64,000 nt of DNA. Source: CAVUAT01 sp963848045. Its GTDB lineage: Bacteria; Actinomycetota; Thermoleophilia; Solirubrobacterales; 70-9. Of this stretch, positions 22,909 to 31,254 are shown piece by piece. Position 1 is the stretch's first letter, and each line of letters starts with the position of its first letter. Position numbers and translations under genes: made by a program. Location: positions 124,001-188,000 of the forward strand of contig CAWKCC010000004.1 in the NCBI GenBank assembly GCA_963848045.1, read 5' to 3'. A model generated the notes under the pieces. The model searched no databases. It was not told the DNA's origin and saw only the letters and a program-made list of their open reading frames with translations.

Positions 22909-25682
22909 TCGACCTTCTCGGCCGCAGCCGCTGACTGGGCGGCGGCGACGCGGGCGATCGGCACCCGGAACGGCGAGCAGCTTACGTAGTCGAGACCGAT
23001 GCGATCGAAGAAGACCACGCTGTCGGGGTCCCCGCCGTGCTCGCCGCAGATGCCGATCTTCAGCTCGGGGTTGCCCTCGCGGCCAAGCTCGGTCCCGATC
23101 CGCACCAGCTCGCCCACCCCGGGAACGTCGATCGTGTCGAAGGGGCTGCGGTCGATGATCCCCGCCTCGATGTAGGGGCCGAGGAACTTGCCCTCCACGT
23201 CGTCGCGCGAGAGCCCGATCGCCGTCTGGGTGAGGTCGTTGGTGCCGAAGGAGATGAAATCCGCGCGCTTGGCGATGCTGCCCGCCAGCAGGCAGGCTCG
23301 CGGCAACTCGAGCATCGTCCCGATCGAGTGGGGGACCTCCCGCCCGGACTCGGCCTGCGCCTCGGCCGCGGCCCGCTCGACCAGCGCGCGAACGTGCTCC
23401 AGCTCGGTCTCGTATGCGATCAGCGGCAACATGATCTCGACCCTGGGGTCGTCGCCCGATGCCCCCACTGACGCGGCGGCCTCGATGATCGCGCGCACCT
23501 GCATCTCGTAGATCGGCGGGTACAGAAGCGCCAGGCGCACGCCCCGGGTCCCGAGCATCGGGTTTACCTCGCGCAGGTCCTCGACCAGCTCGAGGTCATT
23601 GCGGGCCCGGGCGATCTCGTCAGCGCCCGCGCCGGCCTCCTGCAGCTCCTCCAGCTCGCTCTGAAAGCTGGCCACGGGCAGGAACTCGTGCAGGGGCGGG
23701 TCGAGCAGGCGGATCGTCACCGGCAGGCCGCTCATCTCCTCGAAGATCGCCGCGAAGTCGGCGCGCTGCAGGTCCTTGAGCGCCGCCAGGCTTCCGCGGA
23801 AGCGCTCGTCGACCTGCTCGAACGGGCCGACCTCGACCGCGCGGCCCGCATCGGCGGCCAGCGCCGCCGCCCGGGCATTCTCATCCTGGTCGCGGGTTCC
23901 GGCGAGATGGGCACGGCGCCACTGCTCGGCGGCGAGGAACATCTCCTTGACGAGCCTGTCGCGATCGGCTCCGAAGAACATGTGCTCGGTGCGGCAGAGA
24001 CCCACGCCCTCGGCGCCGAACGCCCGCGCCTCGGCGGCGTCGGCCGGGTTGTCGGCGTTGGCTCGCACTCGCAGGCGCCGCAGCTCGTCGGCCCAGCTCA
24101 GCACCGTCTCGAAGTGCTCGCTGATCTCGGGCTCGATCAGGGGGACGTCCTCGAGCGTGATCGCGCCAGTGGAGCCGTCGATTGCGATCTTCTCGCCGGC
24201 TTTGAGCTGGTGGCCGTCGACGCTGATCAGCCCCTGCTCGGGGTCGATGTCCAACTCGGCGGCGCCGCAGATGCACGGGCGCCCCATCCCCCGGGCGACC
24301 AGGGCGGCGTGGGACGCCTTGCCGCCCTCCGAGGTGAGGATCCCCCGGGCGGCCGCGAAGCCCGCGACGTCCTCGGCCTCGGTGAAGGGTCGCACCAGGA
24401 TCACGTCCTCCCCGGCGCGGTCCCGCTCGACGGCCTCGTCGGCGGTGAACACGATCGCGCCCTTGGCGGCCCCGGGTGAGGCCGCGATGCCTCGCGCCAG
24501 CACCTCGTAGTCGCTGCTGGGGTCGAAGGTGGGGTGCAGCAGGGCGTCGAGCCGTTCGGCGTCGATCGTCAGCAGGGCCGCTCCGCGGTCCAGCAGGCCC
24601 TCGTCAACCGCGTCGACGGCGAAGCGCACCGCGGCCTGCGCGGGGCGCTTGGCGGCGCGGGTCTGGAGCAGGTAGAGGCGTCCCTCCTCGACCGTGAACT
24701 CGGTGTCCTGAATGTCGCCGTAGTGGGCCTCGAGGGTGCGCAGGGCCTCGATCAGCTCATCGTGCGCGTCGGGGAGCAGGCGGGACATCTCGTCGAGATC
24801 CTGCGTGTTGCGAACACCCGAGACCACGTCCTCGCCCTGCGCGTTGAGCAGGAAGTCGCCCGAGGGCTGGGGCGCTCCGGTGATCTCGTCACGGCTGAAG
24901 GCGACCCCGGAGCCCGAGCTGTCCCCCAGGTTGCCGAAGACCATCTGCTGCACGTTGACGGCGGTTCCCCAGCTCTCGGGAATGCCGTTGAGCCGGCGGT
25001 ACTCGACAGCGCGCCTGCCGTTCCACGATTCGAACACCGCCCTGATCGCCGCCCCGAGCTGCTGGCGCGGGTCATCGGGAAAGGCCTCCCCGGTCTGCTC
25101 GCTGTAGATCGCGCGAAAGCGCTCGGTCAGGGCGGCGAGGTCGCCGGTATCGAGCTCGGTATCGAGCTCGACTCCGCGCGCCCGCTTCGCAGCCGCGATC
25201 GCCTCCTCGTAGAGCTCTCCCGATATCCCCCGGACGACGTTGCCGAACATCTGCACCAGGCGGCGATGGGAGTCGCGGGCGAAGCGCTCGTTGCCGGTGC
25301 GCTCGGCGAGGCCCTCGACCGAGGCCGCGTTGAGGCCGAGGTTGAGGACCGTGTCGAGCATCCCGGGCATCGAGACCCGGGCCCCGGAGCGAACCGAGAC
25401 GAGCAGCGGATCGGCGGGATCGCCGAATCGCTTGCCTGCGGCCCGCTCGAGTGACGCGAGCGCCTCGTCGACCTGAGAGTCGAGGTCCGGCGGCATCTCC
25501 CCCAGCTCCATGAAGTCGACGCTTGCGCCGGTGGTGATCGTGAACCCGGCCGGGACGCGATCAGCGCCGAGGACGCTGGTCATCTCGGCCAGGTTCGCGC
25601 CCTTGCCACCGAGCAGGTCGCTCATCTCGCGCGAGCCCTCGGCGAAGTCGTAGACGTATTTGGTGGCTGTAGGGCTCGTCAC
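22905..25682 (-). CDS. ppdK: Pyruvate, phosphate dikinase
   Basis: 925 aa from GTG 25682 (AAGGAG just upstream). It starts TSPTATKYVYDFAEGSREM, the usual PPDK start, then GGKGANLAEM. The phosphohistidine domain has GGKASHAALVARGMGRPCIC. The C-terminal PEP barrel has GVGLCRTEHMFF, GTRGVRLALLYPPIYEMQVR, SFGTNDLTQTAIGLSRDD and GICGEHGGDP. It interconverts pyruvate + ATP + Pi and PEP + AMP + PPi. An upstream ATG at 25718 precedes the -10 element and is rejected. It heads the ppdK-dgt-dnaG operon. Confidence 0.96.
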   Translation of the reverse strand: MTSPTATKYVYDFAEGSREMSDLLGGKGANLAEMTSVLGADRVPAGFTITTGASVDFMELGEMPPDLDSQVDEALASLERAAGKRFGDPADPLLVSVRSGARVSMPGMLDTVLNLGLNAASVEGLAERTGNERFARDSHRRLVQMFGNVVRGISGELYEEAIAAAKRARGVELDTELDTGDLAALTERFRAIYSEQTGEAFPDDPRQQLGAAIRAVFESWNGRRAVEYRRLNGIPESWGTAVNVQQMVFGNLGDSSGSGVAFSRDEITGAPQPSGDFLLNAQGEDVVSGVRNTQDLDEMSRLLPDAHDELIEALRTLEAHYGDIQDTEFTVEEGRLYLLQTRAAKRPAQAAVRFAVDAVDEGLLDRGAALLTIDAERLDALLHPTFDPSSDYEVLARGIAASPGAAKGAIVFTADEAVERDRAGEDVILVRPFTEAEDVAGFAAARGILTSEGGKASHAALVARGMGRPCICGAAELDIDPEQGLISVDGHQLKAGEKIAIDGSTGAITLEDVPLIEPEISEHFETVLSWADELRRLRVRANADNPADAAEARAFGAEGVGLCRTEHMFFGADRDRLVKEMFLAAEQWRRAHLAGTRDQDENARAAALAADAGRAVEVGPFEQVDERFRGSLAALKDLQRADFAAIFEEMSGLPVTIRLLDPPLHEFLPVASFQSELEELQEAGAGADEIARARNDLELVEDLREVNPMLGTRGVRLALLYPPIYEMQVRAIIEAAASVGASGDDPRVEIMLPLIAYETELEHVRALVERAAAEAQAESGREVPHSIGTMLELPRACLLAGSIAKRADFISFGTNDLTQTAIGLSRDDVEGKFLGPYIEAGIIDRSPFDTIDVPGVGELVRIGTELGREGNPELKIGICGEHGGDPDSVVFFDRIGLDYVSCSPFRVPIARVAAAQSAAAAEKVE

Positions 25683-25698
25683 AGGCTCCTTCGCTGCG

Positions 25699-25704
25699 AT
25701 TGTA
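25699..25704 (-). promoter_or_regulatory. -10 element of the ppdK promoter
   Basis: TACAAT on the minus strand, about 17 nt before the GTG at 25682. Transcription would start between the two, excluding the upstream ATG at 25718. Confidence 0.5.
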
Positions 25705-25784
25705 GGAACGATCCACATCGCAGCACGCCTGAGGCGAAGACGACGCGGGCTGCCTGGAGGGGTCGTGCGCCAGATGCCCGCCGG

Positions 25785-26378
25785 CTAGGCCGCCGAGTCC
25801 ATCGCCAGCTCGCCGGATGACGCCAGCTCCTCGACGCGAGCTTTCAACACGGAGAGCTGCACATGCGCGAACAAGCCGTAGGCCGGTGGCGGATCGAGCG
25901 GGTTGATGTAGTCGGAGACCCAGAACCCGTGCTCGCCGTGCAGCAGCTGGGCGCAGCGGAGGCACGACAGCGGCTCGAAGGACGATTCGGCGAGCTCGCT
26001 CGCCGCGGTATCGACCCTGCCGATCACGACCTGGAGCCGATCGGCACCCCACTCCGTCCAGTCTCCCGCCCCCTTGCCGAAAGAGGTGCCGTCGCTGTGT
26101 GCCACGAACCCGCAGGCGGCGAGCTCGACGGCGCGCGCCCGCTCGGCGCGGCAGGCCTGCCTGGAGCCCCTGAAGGGCCCGAGGTCCTCGTAGAGGTCGG
26201 GGCGAAGGCGAATCGCGAAGCGCTTGACCAGGCCCGAGGACTTGTAGCCGGCGCGGTGCTGTTCGAAGCGCTGCTCGGCGCTGCGCGCGCTCGACCCCAC
26301 ATAGACCCAGGGGATGCGCGGATCGCGCCGGCGGCCGGCCGCGCGGTCCAGCTCGATCACGTAGACGCGGGAGGGCAT
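25785..26378 (-). CDS. GIY-YIG-like domain protein
   Basis: 197 aa. The N-terminal 90 residues fit a GIY-YIG fold: RVYVIELD for the first strand, PWVYVGSSARSAEQRFEQH with the second YVG motif and the conserved Arg, GYKSSG, and ERARAVELAACGF with the catalytic-position Glu. The remaining residues include a possible zinc-binding LSCLRCAQLLHGEHG. Restriction-like or repair nucleases and many uncharacterised proteins share the fold. No restriction or transposition genes are near, so the role is unknown. Confidence 0.6.
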   Translation of the reverse strand: MPSRVYVIELDRAAGRRRDPRIPWVYVGSSARSAEQRFEQHRAGYKSSGLVKRFAIRLRPDLYEDLGPFRGSRQACRAERARAVELAACGFVAHSDGTSFGKGAGDWTEWGADRLQVVIGRVDTAASELAESSFEPLSCLRCAQLLHGEHGFWVSDYINPLDPPPAYGLFAHVQLSVLKARVEELASSGELAMDSAA

Positions 26379-26418
26379 GGCCCTTGCTTCTACGGGCGGA
26401 TCGCCTTACCCCCCCCGC

Positions 26419-26657
26419 TCAGGCGGGCCGGTAGGCGCATACGATCACGCCCGGGTCGAACTTCTTCACGTCGACGAGCTTCAGGGCGCGCTTCCGCGGC
26501 GAGTCCGGGAACAGGCGCGTGCCGCCGCCGACCAGGACCGGGAAAGACCATCAGCCGAAACTCGTCGACGAGGTCATCCTCGATCAGCGTGCTCGCCGCC
26601 CGGCGCCTCCATTACTCCGTCGAGGGTCACGAACTCGGAGACGATCAGCTCGCTCAT
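26419..26657 (-). pseudogene. Dihydrofolate-reductase-family (RibD C-terminal) remnant
   Basis: The minus strand from ATG 26657 reads MSELIVSEFVTLDGVMEAPG, the standard N-terminus of the small dihydrofolate-reductase-like family. It is followed almost at once by C-terminal pieces: STLIEDDLVDEFRLMVFP, then, after a one-base insertion in CCCGG near 26547, LVGGGTRLFPDSPRKRALKL and FDPGVIVCAYRPA before the stop at 26419-26421. About 100-130 central codons are missing and the frame is shifted, so the gene is dead. The intact form would be a cytosolic reductase of unknown substrate. Confidence 0.75.
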
Positions 26658-26773
26658 CGCCCGATCCCATTCGAGCGCGGATACGCAGTGGACCCCGCAC
26701 ACTGAACCGGCGTGGGTTGAAACCGGGACCATGCGCGCAGCGGGTGTCGGGGAGACAGCTGCCGCCAGGCGGC

Positions 26774-27493
26774 TCAGGCCGCGGCGCGCAGGCGGACGTG
26801 AGCGTGGTGCTCCAGGGTCTCGGTGATCGCGCGGTCGGCTTGGGCGGCGACGCGCGCGCCGGCCTCGGGAGCCTCGGCGAGCGGCTGGGCGAGGGCGTCG
26901 ACCATGAAGCCGTGCGCCTGCTCGTCGATCGCGAAGCCCTCGCCCTCGCAGCCTGCGCAGACCACGCCCCCGGCGGCCCCCGAGAACGAGGTGATGTGCT
27001 CGGCCTCGCCGCAGCGCGCGCAGCTCGCCAGCTCGGGCGAGAAGCCGGCAGCGAGGGCGAGCTTGAGGCGGTAGGCGAGCGCGGCGCCCGGCGCGCTGGC
27101 GCTCGCCGGGTCGGCGTCGAGCAGGCCGAGGTAGTTGCAGAGCAGGTTGTAGGCGGGCGGGTTGGGCTCGCCCGCGTCGAACAGCCGCAGCAGGGTGTCG
27201 CAGGCGCGGCCGGCCGCGAGCAGGGCGGCCCCGTCGCTGCGGAGCCTGCCGTGACCCTCGATCGTCGAGGCCCCGGTCACCGTGAGCAGGTCGCCGCGGC
27301 CCTCGTAGAGCACCATGTCGAGCCGGAAGAACGGCTCAAGCCGGCCCCCGAAGCGCGATTTGGGTCGGCGCGAGCCCTTCGCGATCGCGCCGATCCTGCC
27401 TCGCGTGGCCGAGTACAGGTGCACGATGCGGTCGGCCTCGCCGTAGCGAATGCTCCGCAGCACCAACGCCTCCGTCTTGATCGACCCGGGCAC
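26774..27493 (-). CDS. recO: DNA repair protein RecO
   Basis: 239 aa from GTG 27493 (TTG 27502 also possible; longer starts would overlap the upstream peptidase gene). The N-terminal OB fold reads IKTEALVLRSIRYGEADRIV and GRIGAIAKGSRRPKSRFGGR. The helical domain follows, with a four-Cys zinc site (CARC and CAGC, about residues 164-188). It loads RecA onto SSB-coated DNA in the RecFOR pathway. It is the last gene of a minus-strand run with the P1 peptidase, mutM and xerD. Confidence 0.93.
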   Translation of the reverse strand: MPGSIKTEALVLRSIRYGEADRIVHLYSATRGRIGAIAKGSRRPKSRFGGRLEPFFRLDMVLYEGRGDLLTVTGASTIEGHGRLRSDGAALLAAGRACDTLLRLFDAGEPNPPAYNLLCNYLGLLDADPASASAPGAALAYRLKLALAAGFSPELASCARCGEAEHITSFSGAAGGVVCAGCEGEGFAIDEQAHGFMVDALAQPLAEAPEAGARVAAQADRAITETLEHHAHVRLRAAA

Positions 27494-27545
27494 CCGCACA
27501 AGTTGGCGCAGCGGCCGGACGAGACGGCCGGGCGCCCGGTCGCTG

Positions 27546-28487
27546 TCAGGCTGCGGCGCGCACTGCGTCACGGATCGCGGCGGCGGTCACCGTCGCGGCC
27601 GCGGCCCCGACCTGCATCGCCGCGAAGGGGCGTGGCTGCCCGGCGCTGCCCGAGGCCAGGCAGAAGGCGACGTCGCCGTCCACCGGGGTGAAGGTGGGGT
27701 CCACTGCGCGGGCGATGCCCGCGGTGGCGGCGCGGGCGACCATGCCGCACTCGCGCTTGCGCAGAGCGGCGTCGGTGCAGATGCAGACGAGCGTGGTGTT
27801 GCCCTCCGGAACCCCCAGGTCGGGGCCCTCCTCCATCGCGACCAGCAGCTCGGCGCCGCGCTGCATCTCGCCGTCATCGCCGCGCGGGCCCGCCAGCACC
27901 GAGCCGTCCTCGGCCAGCACGTCGCCCGCAGCATTGACGGCCGCGATCGCGGCGACAGTCTCGCCCGCTCCCGTGTGAAGCGCCGCGTAGCCGAGCCCTC
28001 CCCGCGAGGCACGCTCGCGACCCAGCAGCTTGGCGACCGTGGCGCCGCAACCGGCTCCAACCGGGCCCCTATCGGGCACGCTCTCGGAGGCGGCCTGGCA
28101 GGCGGCGTAGCCCTGCTCGGGGCCCGGCCTCGCCCTGGGGTCTCCGCTGGCCAGGTCGTAGACAACGGCGGCGGGCACGATCGGCACCGGGCCGGTGGGC
28201 GTCCAGTGTCCGCGCCCGCGCTCCTCGAGCCAGCGTGCCACGCCGTCCGCGGCCGCGAGCCCGAAGGCGCTGCCGCCTGTCAACAGCACCGCCGATGCGC
28301 CATCCGAGCGCGCCAGCGGGCCGAGGACCTCCGTCTCGCGCGTCCCCGGACCACCCCCGACCACGAACGTGCCCGCGCTGTTCTGCTCGTCGGGCGGGAT
28401 CACGACGGTGCAGCCGGTCAGGCCGACGGGGTCGCTCCAGCTACCGACCGAGAACCCGCGCGGCAGGGGGAGCGGCTCGGCGCTCAA
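27546..28487 (-). CDS. P1 (S58/DmpA-like) family peptidase
   Basis: 313 aa, TTG start at 28487 overlapping the mutM stop (TTGA). It carries RGFSVGSWSDPVGLTGCTVV, GGGPGTRETEVLGPL, AVLLTGGSAFGLAAADGV, GPVGAGCGATVAKLLG and GNTTLVCICTDAALRKREC. In this family the precursor cleaves itself before a Ser/Thr near the GNTT position, making the N-terminal nucleophile of the beta chain. Known members are aminopeptidases with D-amino-acid or beta-peptide preference; the substrate here is unknown. There is no signal peptide, so it is cytosolic. Confidence 0.9.
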   Translation of the reverse strand: MSAEPLPLPRGFSVGSWSDPVGLTGCTVVIPPDEQNSAGTFVVGGGPGTRETEVLGPLARSDGASAVLLTGGSAFGLAAADGVARWLEERGRGHWTPTGPVPIVPAAVVYDLASGDPRARPGPEQGYAACQAASESVPDRGPVGAGCGATVAKLLGRERASRGGLGYAALHTGAGETVAAIAAVNAAGDVLAEDGSVLAGPRGDDGEMQRGAELLVAMEEGPDLGVPEGNTTLVCICTDAALRKRECGMVARAATAGIARAVDPTFTPVDGDVAFCLASGSAGQPRPFAAMQVGAAAATVTAAAIRDAVRAAA

Positions 28488-29500
28488 GCGCTCGCCCCGG
28501 CGGCCCGCGCACGCTTGCCGCGCGGCTTCGGCGTGCGTCGCGGCCGCCTGCGCAACCGCACCTGGCAGGCGGGGCAGAAGTAGGTCGAGCGGCCCGCGAC
28601 CACGATCCGGCGGATCAGCGGCGCCTCGCCGGGGGCGCCGAGGGGCTCGCAGCGCGGGCACGGCCGGCCCTCGCGGGTGTGGACCAGGAACTCGTCCTGC
28701 ATCGAGCCGCGCTCGCCGCGGGCGTCGCGATAGTCGTCGATGCTCGCTCCTCCCTCGGCGAGCCCGGTCTCGAGCGCCTCGACGATCCCCTCGACCAGCG
28801 CCTCGCAGTGCTCGGCGCGCATCGAGCCCGCGGGCGAGAGCGGGTGCAGCTCGGCGCGGTGCAGCGCCTCGTCGGCGTAGATGTTCCCGATTCCGGCGAC
28901 CCCGGTCTGGGCGAGCAGGAAGGACTTCAGGGGGGCCGTGCGACCCGCCGCCAGGCGCCCGAGAGCCTCGGGCGTGAGCGCGTCCGAGAGAGGCTCGATC
29001 CCGACCCGGGTCTCGAGGTAGGCGTCGAGCTCGTTCCCGCCCTCCAGCAGCACCGCGGTTCCGAAGCGCCTCACGTCGGTGTACAGAACCTCGCTGCCGT
29101 CGTCGAGCTCCATGTGGAAGCGCAGGTGCCGGAGCGCCGTCGAGGCCTCGTAAAGCCGCGGCGCTCCCAGGCGCGGGTCGGTCTCCATCAAGTCGGCGAC
29201 CCCGTCGCGACCGCCGCCCCCGTCGCCCGTGTCCTCGCCCGCCGCGCCGCGCAGCAGCAGATTGCCGGTCATTCGCAGGTGCAGCGCCAGCACGCCCTCG
29301 CCCTCGAGGAGCATGAGCAGGTACTTCCCGCGCCTCTCCACCCCCTCGATCGAGCGACCGGCCAGTCCGCGCTCCAGGAGCCCGGGCGGCGCGGGCCTGG
29401 TCAGCCGCTCGTCGAGCACCTCGGCGGCGACGATCCTGCGGCCGATCACCTCCGGCGCCAGCTGGCGCCGGATCGTCTCGACCTCGGGCAGCTCGGGCAT
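28484..29500 (-). CDS. mutM: Formamidopyrimidine-DNA glycosylase
   Basis: 338 aa. It starts MPELPEVETIRRQLAP, with the catalytic Pro2 and Glu3. Further marks are LHLRMTGNLLL, GVAGIGNIYADEALHRAELH (helix-two-turn-helix) and the C-terminal zinc finger with CPRC and CPAC cysteines. It is longer than the usual 270-290 aa because of a Gly/Asp-rich loop near residues 85-105 and a basic tail. It removes 8-oxoguanine and FaPy lesions. The TAGTGT element 6 nt before the ATG suggests its own leaderless promoter. Confidence 0.96.
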   Translation of the reverse strand: MPELPEVETIRRQLAPEVIGRRIVAAEVLDERLTRPAPPGLLERGLAGRSIEGVERRGKYLLMLLEGEGVLALHLRMTGNLLLRGAAGEDTGDGGGGRDGVADLMETDPRLGAPRLYEASTALRHLRFHMELDDGSEVLYTDVRRFGTAVLLEGGNELDAYLETRVGIEPLSDALTPEALGRLAAGRTAPLKSFLLAQTGVAGIGNIYADEALHRAELHPLSPAGSMRAEHCEALVEGIVEALETGLAEGGASIDDYRDARGERGSMQDEFLVHTREGRPCPRCEPLGAPGEAPLIRRIVVAGRSTYFCPACQVRLRRRPRRTPKPRGKRARAAGASA

Positions 29501-29506
29501 GGGCGA

Positions 29507-29512
29507 ACACTA
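29507..29512 (-). promoter_or_regulatory. -10 element, leaderless promoter of mutM
   Basis: TAGTGT on the minus strand, 6 nt before the mutM ATG at 29500; no ribosome binding site is present. Confidence 0.45.
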
Positions 29513-29591
29513 GCCCGCATCTCCTCGGGCTTCGCCCTGCGGGGATGCGGGGTTGTGAGGCGACCGCGGGGGATGCTGAGGCTCCGCGTGG

Positions 29592-30629
29592 CTAGTTGCG
29601 GGCGCGGGGGTGGGCGCTGAAGTAGACCTCCTTCAACTCCTCACCCGAGAGGTGGGTGTAGAGCTGGGTGGTCGAGAGGTCGGCGTGACCCAGCATCTCC
29701 TGCACCGAGCGCAGGTCGCAGCCGCCGGTGAGCAGGTGTGTGGCGAACGAATGGCGCAGGGTGTGCGGGCTCATGCGGTCCGCCAACCCGGCGCTCTCGG
29801 CATGGCGCAGAACGATCTTGTAGAGCCCCTGCCTGCTCAGCGGGCCGCCGCGGAAGTTGACGAAGAGCTTGCGCTCGTCGCCGCCCTTGACCAGCTGCGG
29901 CCGCCCCGAGCGCAGGTAGACGCTGACCGCCGCCCGAGCCTTCTCACCGACCGGGACCAACCGCTCCTTGGAGCCCTTGCCCCGCGCCCGAAGCACCCCC
30001 TTTCCCAGGTCCACATCACCGACCTCGAGCCCGATCGTCTCCGAGGCCCGCAGTCCCGACGCGTACATCAGCTCCAGCAGCGCCCGGTCGCGGGTGACGG
30101 TGGCGGCGTCGCCGCGCGGCTGGGCGAGCAGGTGCTGGACCTCGGCGTAGCTGAGCACCTCGGGGAGCTTCTTGCCGCGGCTGGGGGTGGGCAGGCGCGC
30201 CGCGGGGTCGTCTTCGAGGATCCCCTCGCGGCGCAGGTGCCGGTAGAACGAGCGAAGGCAGGCAGCCTTGCGGTTGATCGTCGCGGCCGAGGCCGGCGGC
30301 GTGCCGTTGCCGTCACCCCGTGACAGCGCTGCGAGAAAGTCGGAGAGGTCCGCCGCGGTGGCCGTGTTCGCGTCCCTGCCGCGCTCGCCGAGGAAGCGGC
30401 CGAGCTGCAGCAGGTCGGTGCGGTAGGCCGAGAGAGTGTTGCGCGACAGGCCTCGTTCGAACTCCAGATGCGCGAGGAAGTCCAGCACCAGCGCCTCATA
30501 TCGGGCGCTGTGCGGGTCTTCGGCGAGGGAGCCGGGGCCGGCCTCACCGGTTGCGGTCGAAGCCGCGATGGTGGCCATCCGTACTGGTTCACCGGACGAG
30601 GCCGAGTCCCTGCCGAGCGCGCCCCGCAC
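29592..30629 (-). CDS. xerD: Tyrosine recombinase XerD
   Basis: 345 aa from GTG 30629; ATG 30578 is an alternative and would remove a Ser/Gly-rich tail not found in relatives. The N-terminal SAM-like DNA-binding domain reads FLAHLEFERGLSRNTLSAYR. The catalytic residues are present: Arg in YASGLRASE, Lys in RGKGSKERLVP, HTLRHSFATHLL (His/Arg), LGHADLSTTQLYTH (His, nucleophile Tyr). It resolves chromosome dimers at dif with FtsK. Its position at the end of the pyrG-nudix series matches other actinobacteria, which argues for the housekeeping XerD. Confidence 0.93.
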   Translation of the reverse strand: MRGALGRDSASSGEPVRMATIAASTATGEAGPGSLAEDPHSARYEALVLDFLAHLEFERGLSRNTLSAYRTDLLQLGRFLGERGRDANTATAADLSDFLAALSRGDGNGTPPASAATINRKAACLRSFYRHLRREGILEDDPAARLPTPSRGKKLPEVLSYAEVQHLLAQPRGDAATVTRDRALLELMYASGLRASETIGLEVGDVDLGKGVLRARGKGSKERLVPVGEKARAAVSVYLRSGRPQLVKGGDERKLFVNFRGGPLSRQGLYKIVLRHAESAGLADRMSPHTLRHSFATHLLTGGCDLRSVQEMLGHADLSTTQLYTHLSGEELKEVYFSAHPRARN

Positions 30630-30681
30630 GGCCCGCCGACCGCCTCGCGCCAGGCGGCGCCCCGCACCTCTCGCGCAGCCT

Positions 30682-31254
30682 TCAGAGCAGCTCGCGCAGC
30701 AGCATCAACCCGATGATCGTCTTGGCGTCCTCGCACGAGCGCAGCGTCGCCTCGAGCTCGTCGAGCGGCACCCTGACGATCTCGATCTGCTCGTCCTCCT
30801 CGGGTTCGGCCGGGACGTCGTAGAGCTCGGTTGCGAGGAACAGGTGGACCCGCTCGCTGGCGAAGCCGGGGCTGGTGTAGAAGCTGCGCAGCTCCCGCCA
30901 GTCGCCCGCCGCCTTGCCGATCTCCTCGCCGAGCTCGCGCTGCGCGGCCTCCAGCGGGGTCTCGCCCTCCCTGTCGAGCCGCCCCGCAGGCAGCTCGAGC
31001 AGCGCGACCTCGTCCACCGCCTCGCGCGGCTGGCGCACCATGTAGAGCGCCTTGGCGTCGTGGGCGACGATCGCGACCGCGCCCGGATGGACCACGACCT
31101 GGCGCACGTCGGAGCTGCCGTCGGGGTACTCGAAGGTCTCCTCCCGTACCGAGACGATCTGGCCCTTGTGGACCAGCTTGCCGCCGACGCGCCGCAGCTC
31201 GCCGCGTGGCTCGTCGTCGGCAGCGTCCACGCGAGGGTCATCGCCCCTGGTCAT
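30682..31254 (-). CDS. Nudix hydrolase, ADP-ribose pyrophosphatase type
   Basis: 190 aa. The ATG at 31254 overlaps the stop of the DUF3866 gene (ATGA). The Nudix box is complete: GRLDREGETPLEAAQRELGE, then EIG, in which the E's and R give the metal and catalytic set. Upstream, YPDGSSDVRQVVVHPGAVAI and MVRQPREAVDEVALLELPAG match ADP-ribose diphosphatases. It probably cleaves ADP-ribose to AMP and ribose-5-phosphate. The same neighbour is found beside pyrG and xerD in mycobacteria. Confidence 0.92.
   Translation of the reverse strand: MTRGDDPRVDAADDEPRGELRRVGGKLVHKGQIVSVREETFEYPDGSSDVRQVVVHPGAVAIVAHDAKALYMVRQPREAVDEVALLELPAGRLDREGETPLEAAQRELGEEIGKAAGDWRELRSFYTSPGFASERVHLFLATELYDVPAEPEEDEQIEIVRVPLDELEATLRSCEDAKTIIGLMLLRELL

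Noticed and set aside
29592..30629. XerD-type recombinase as a sign of an integrated element
   Set aside because: Its position in the conserved actinobacterial pyrG-nudix-xerD series and full match to XerD mark it as the housekeeping recombinase; no attachment sites or phage genes are near.
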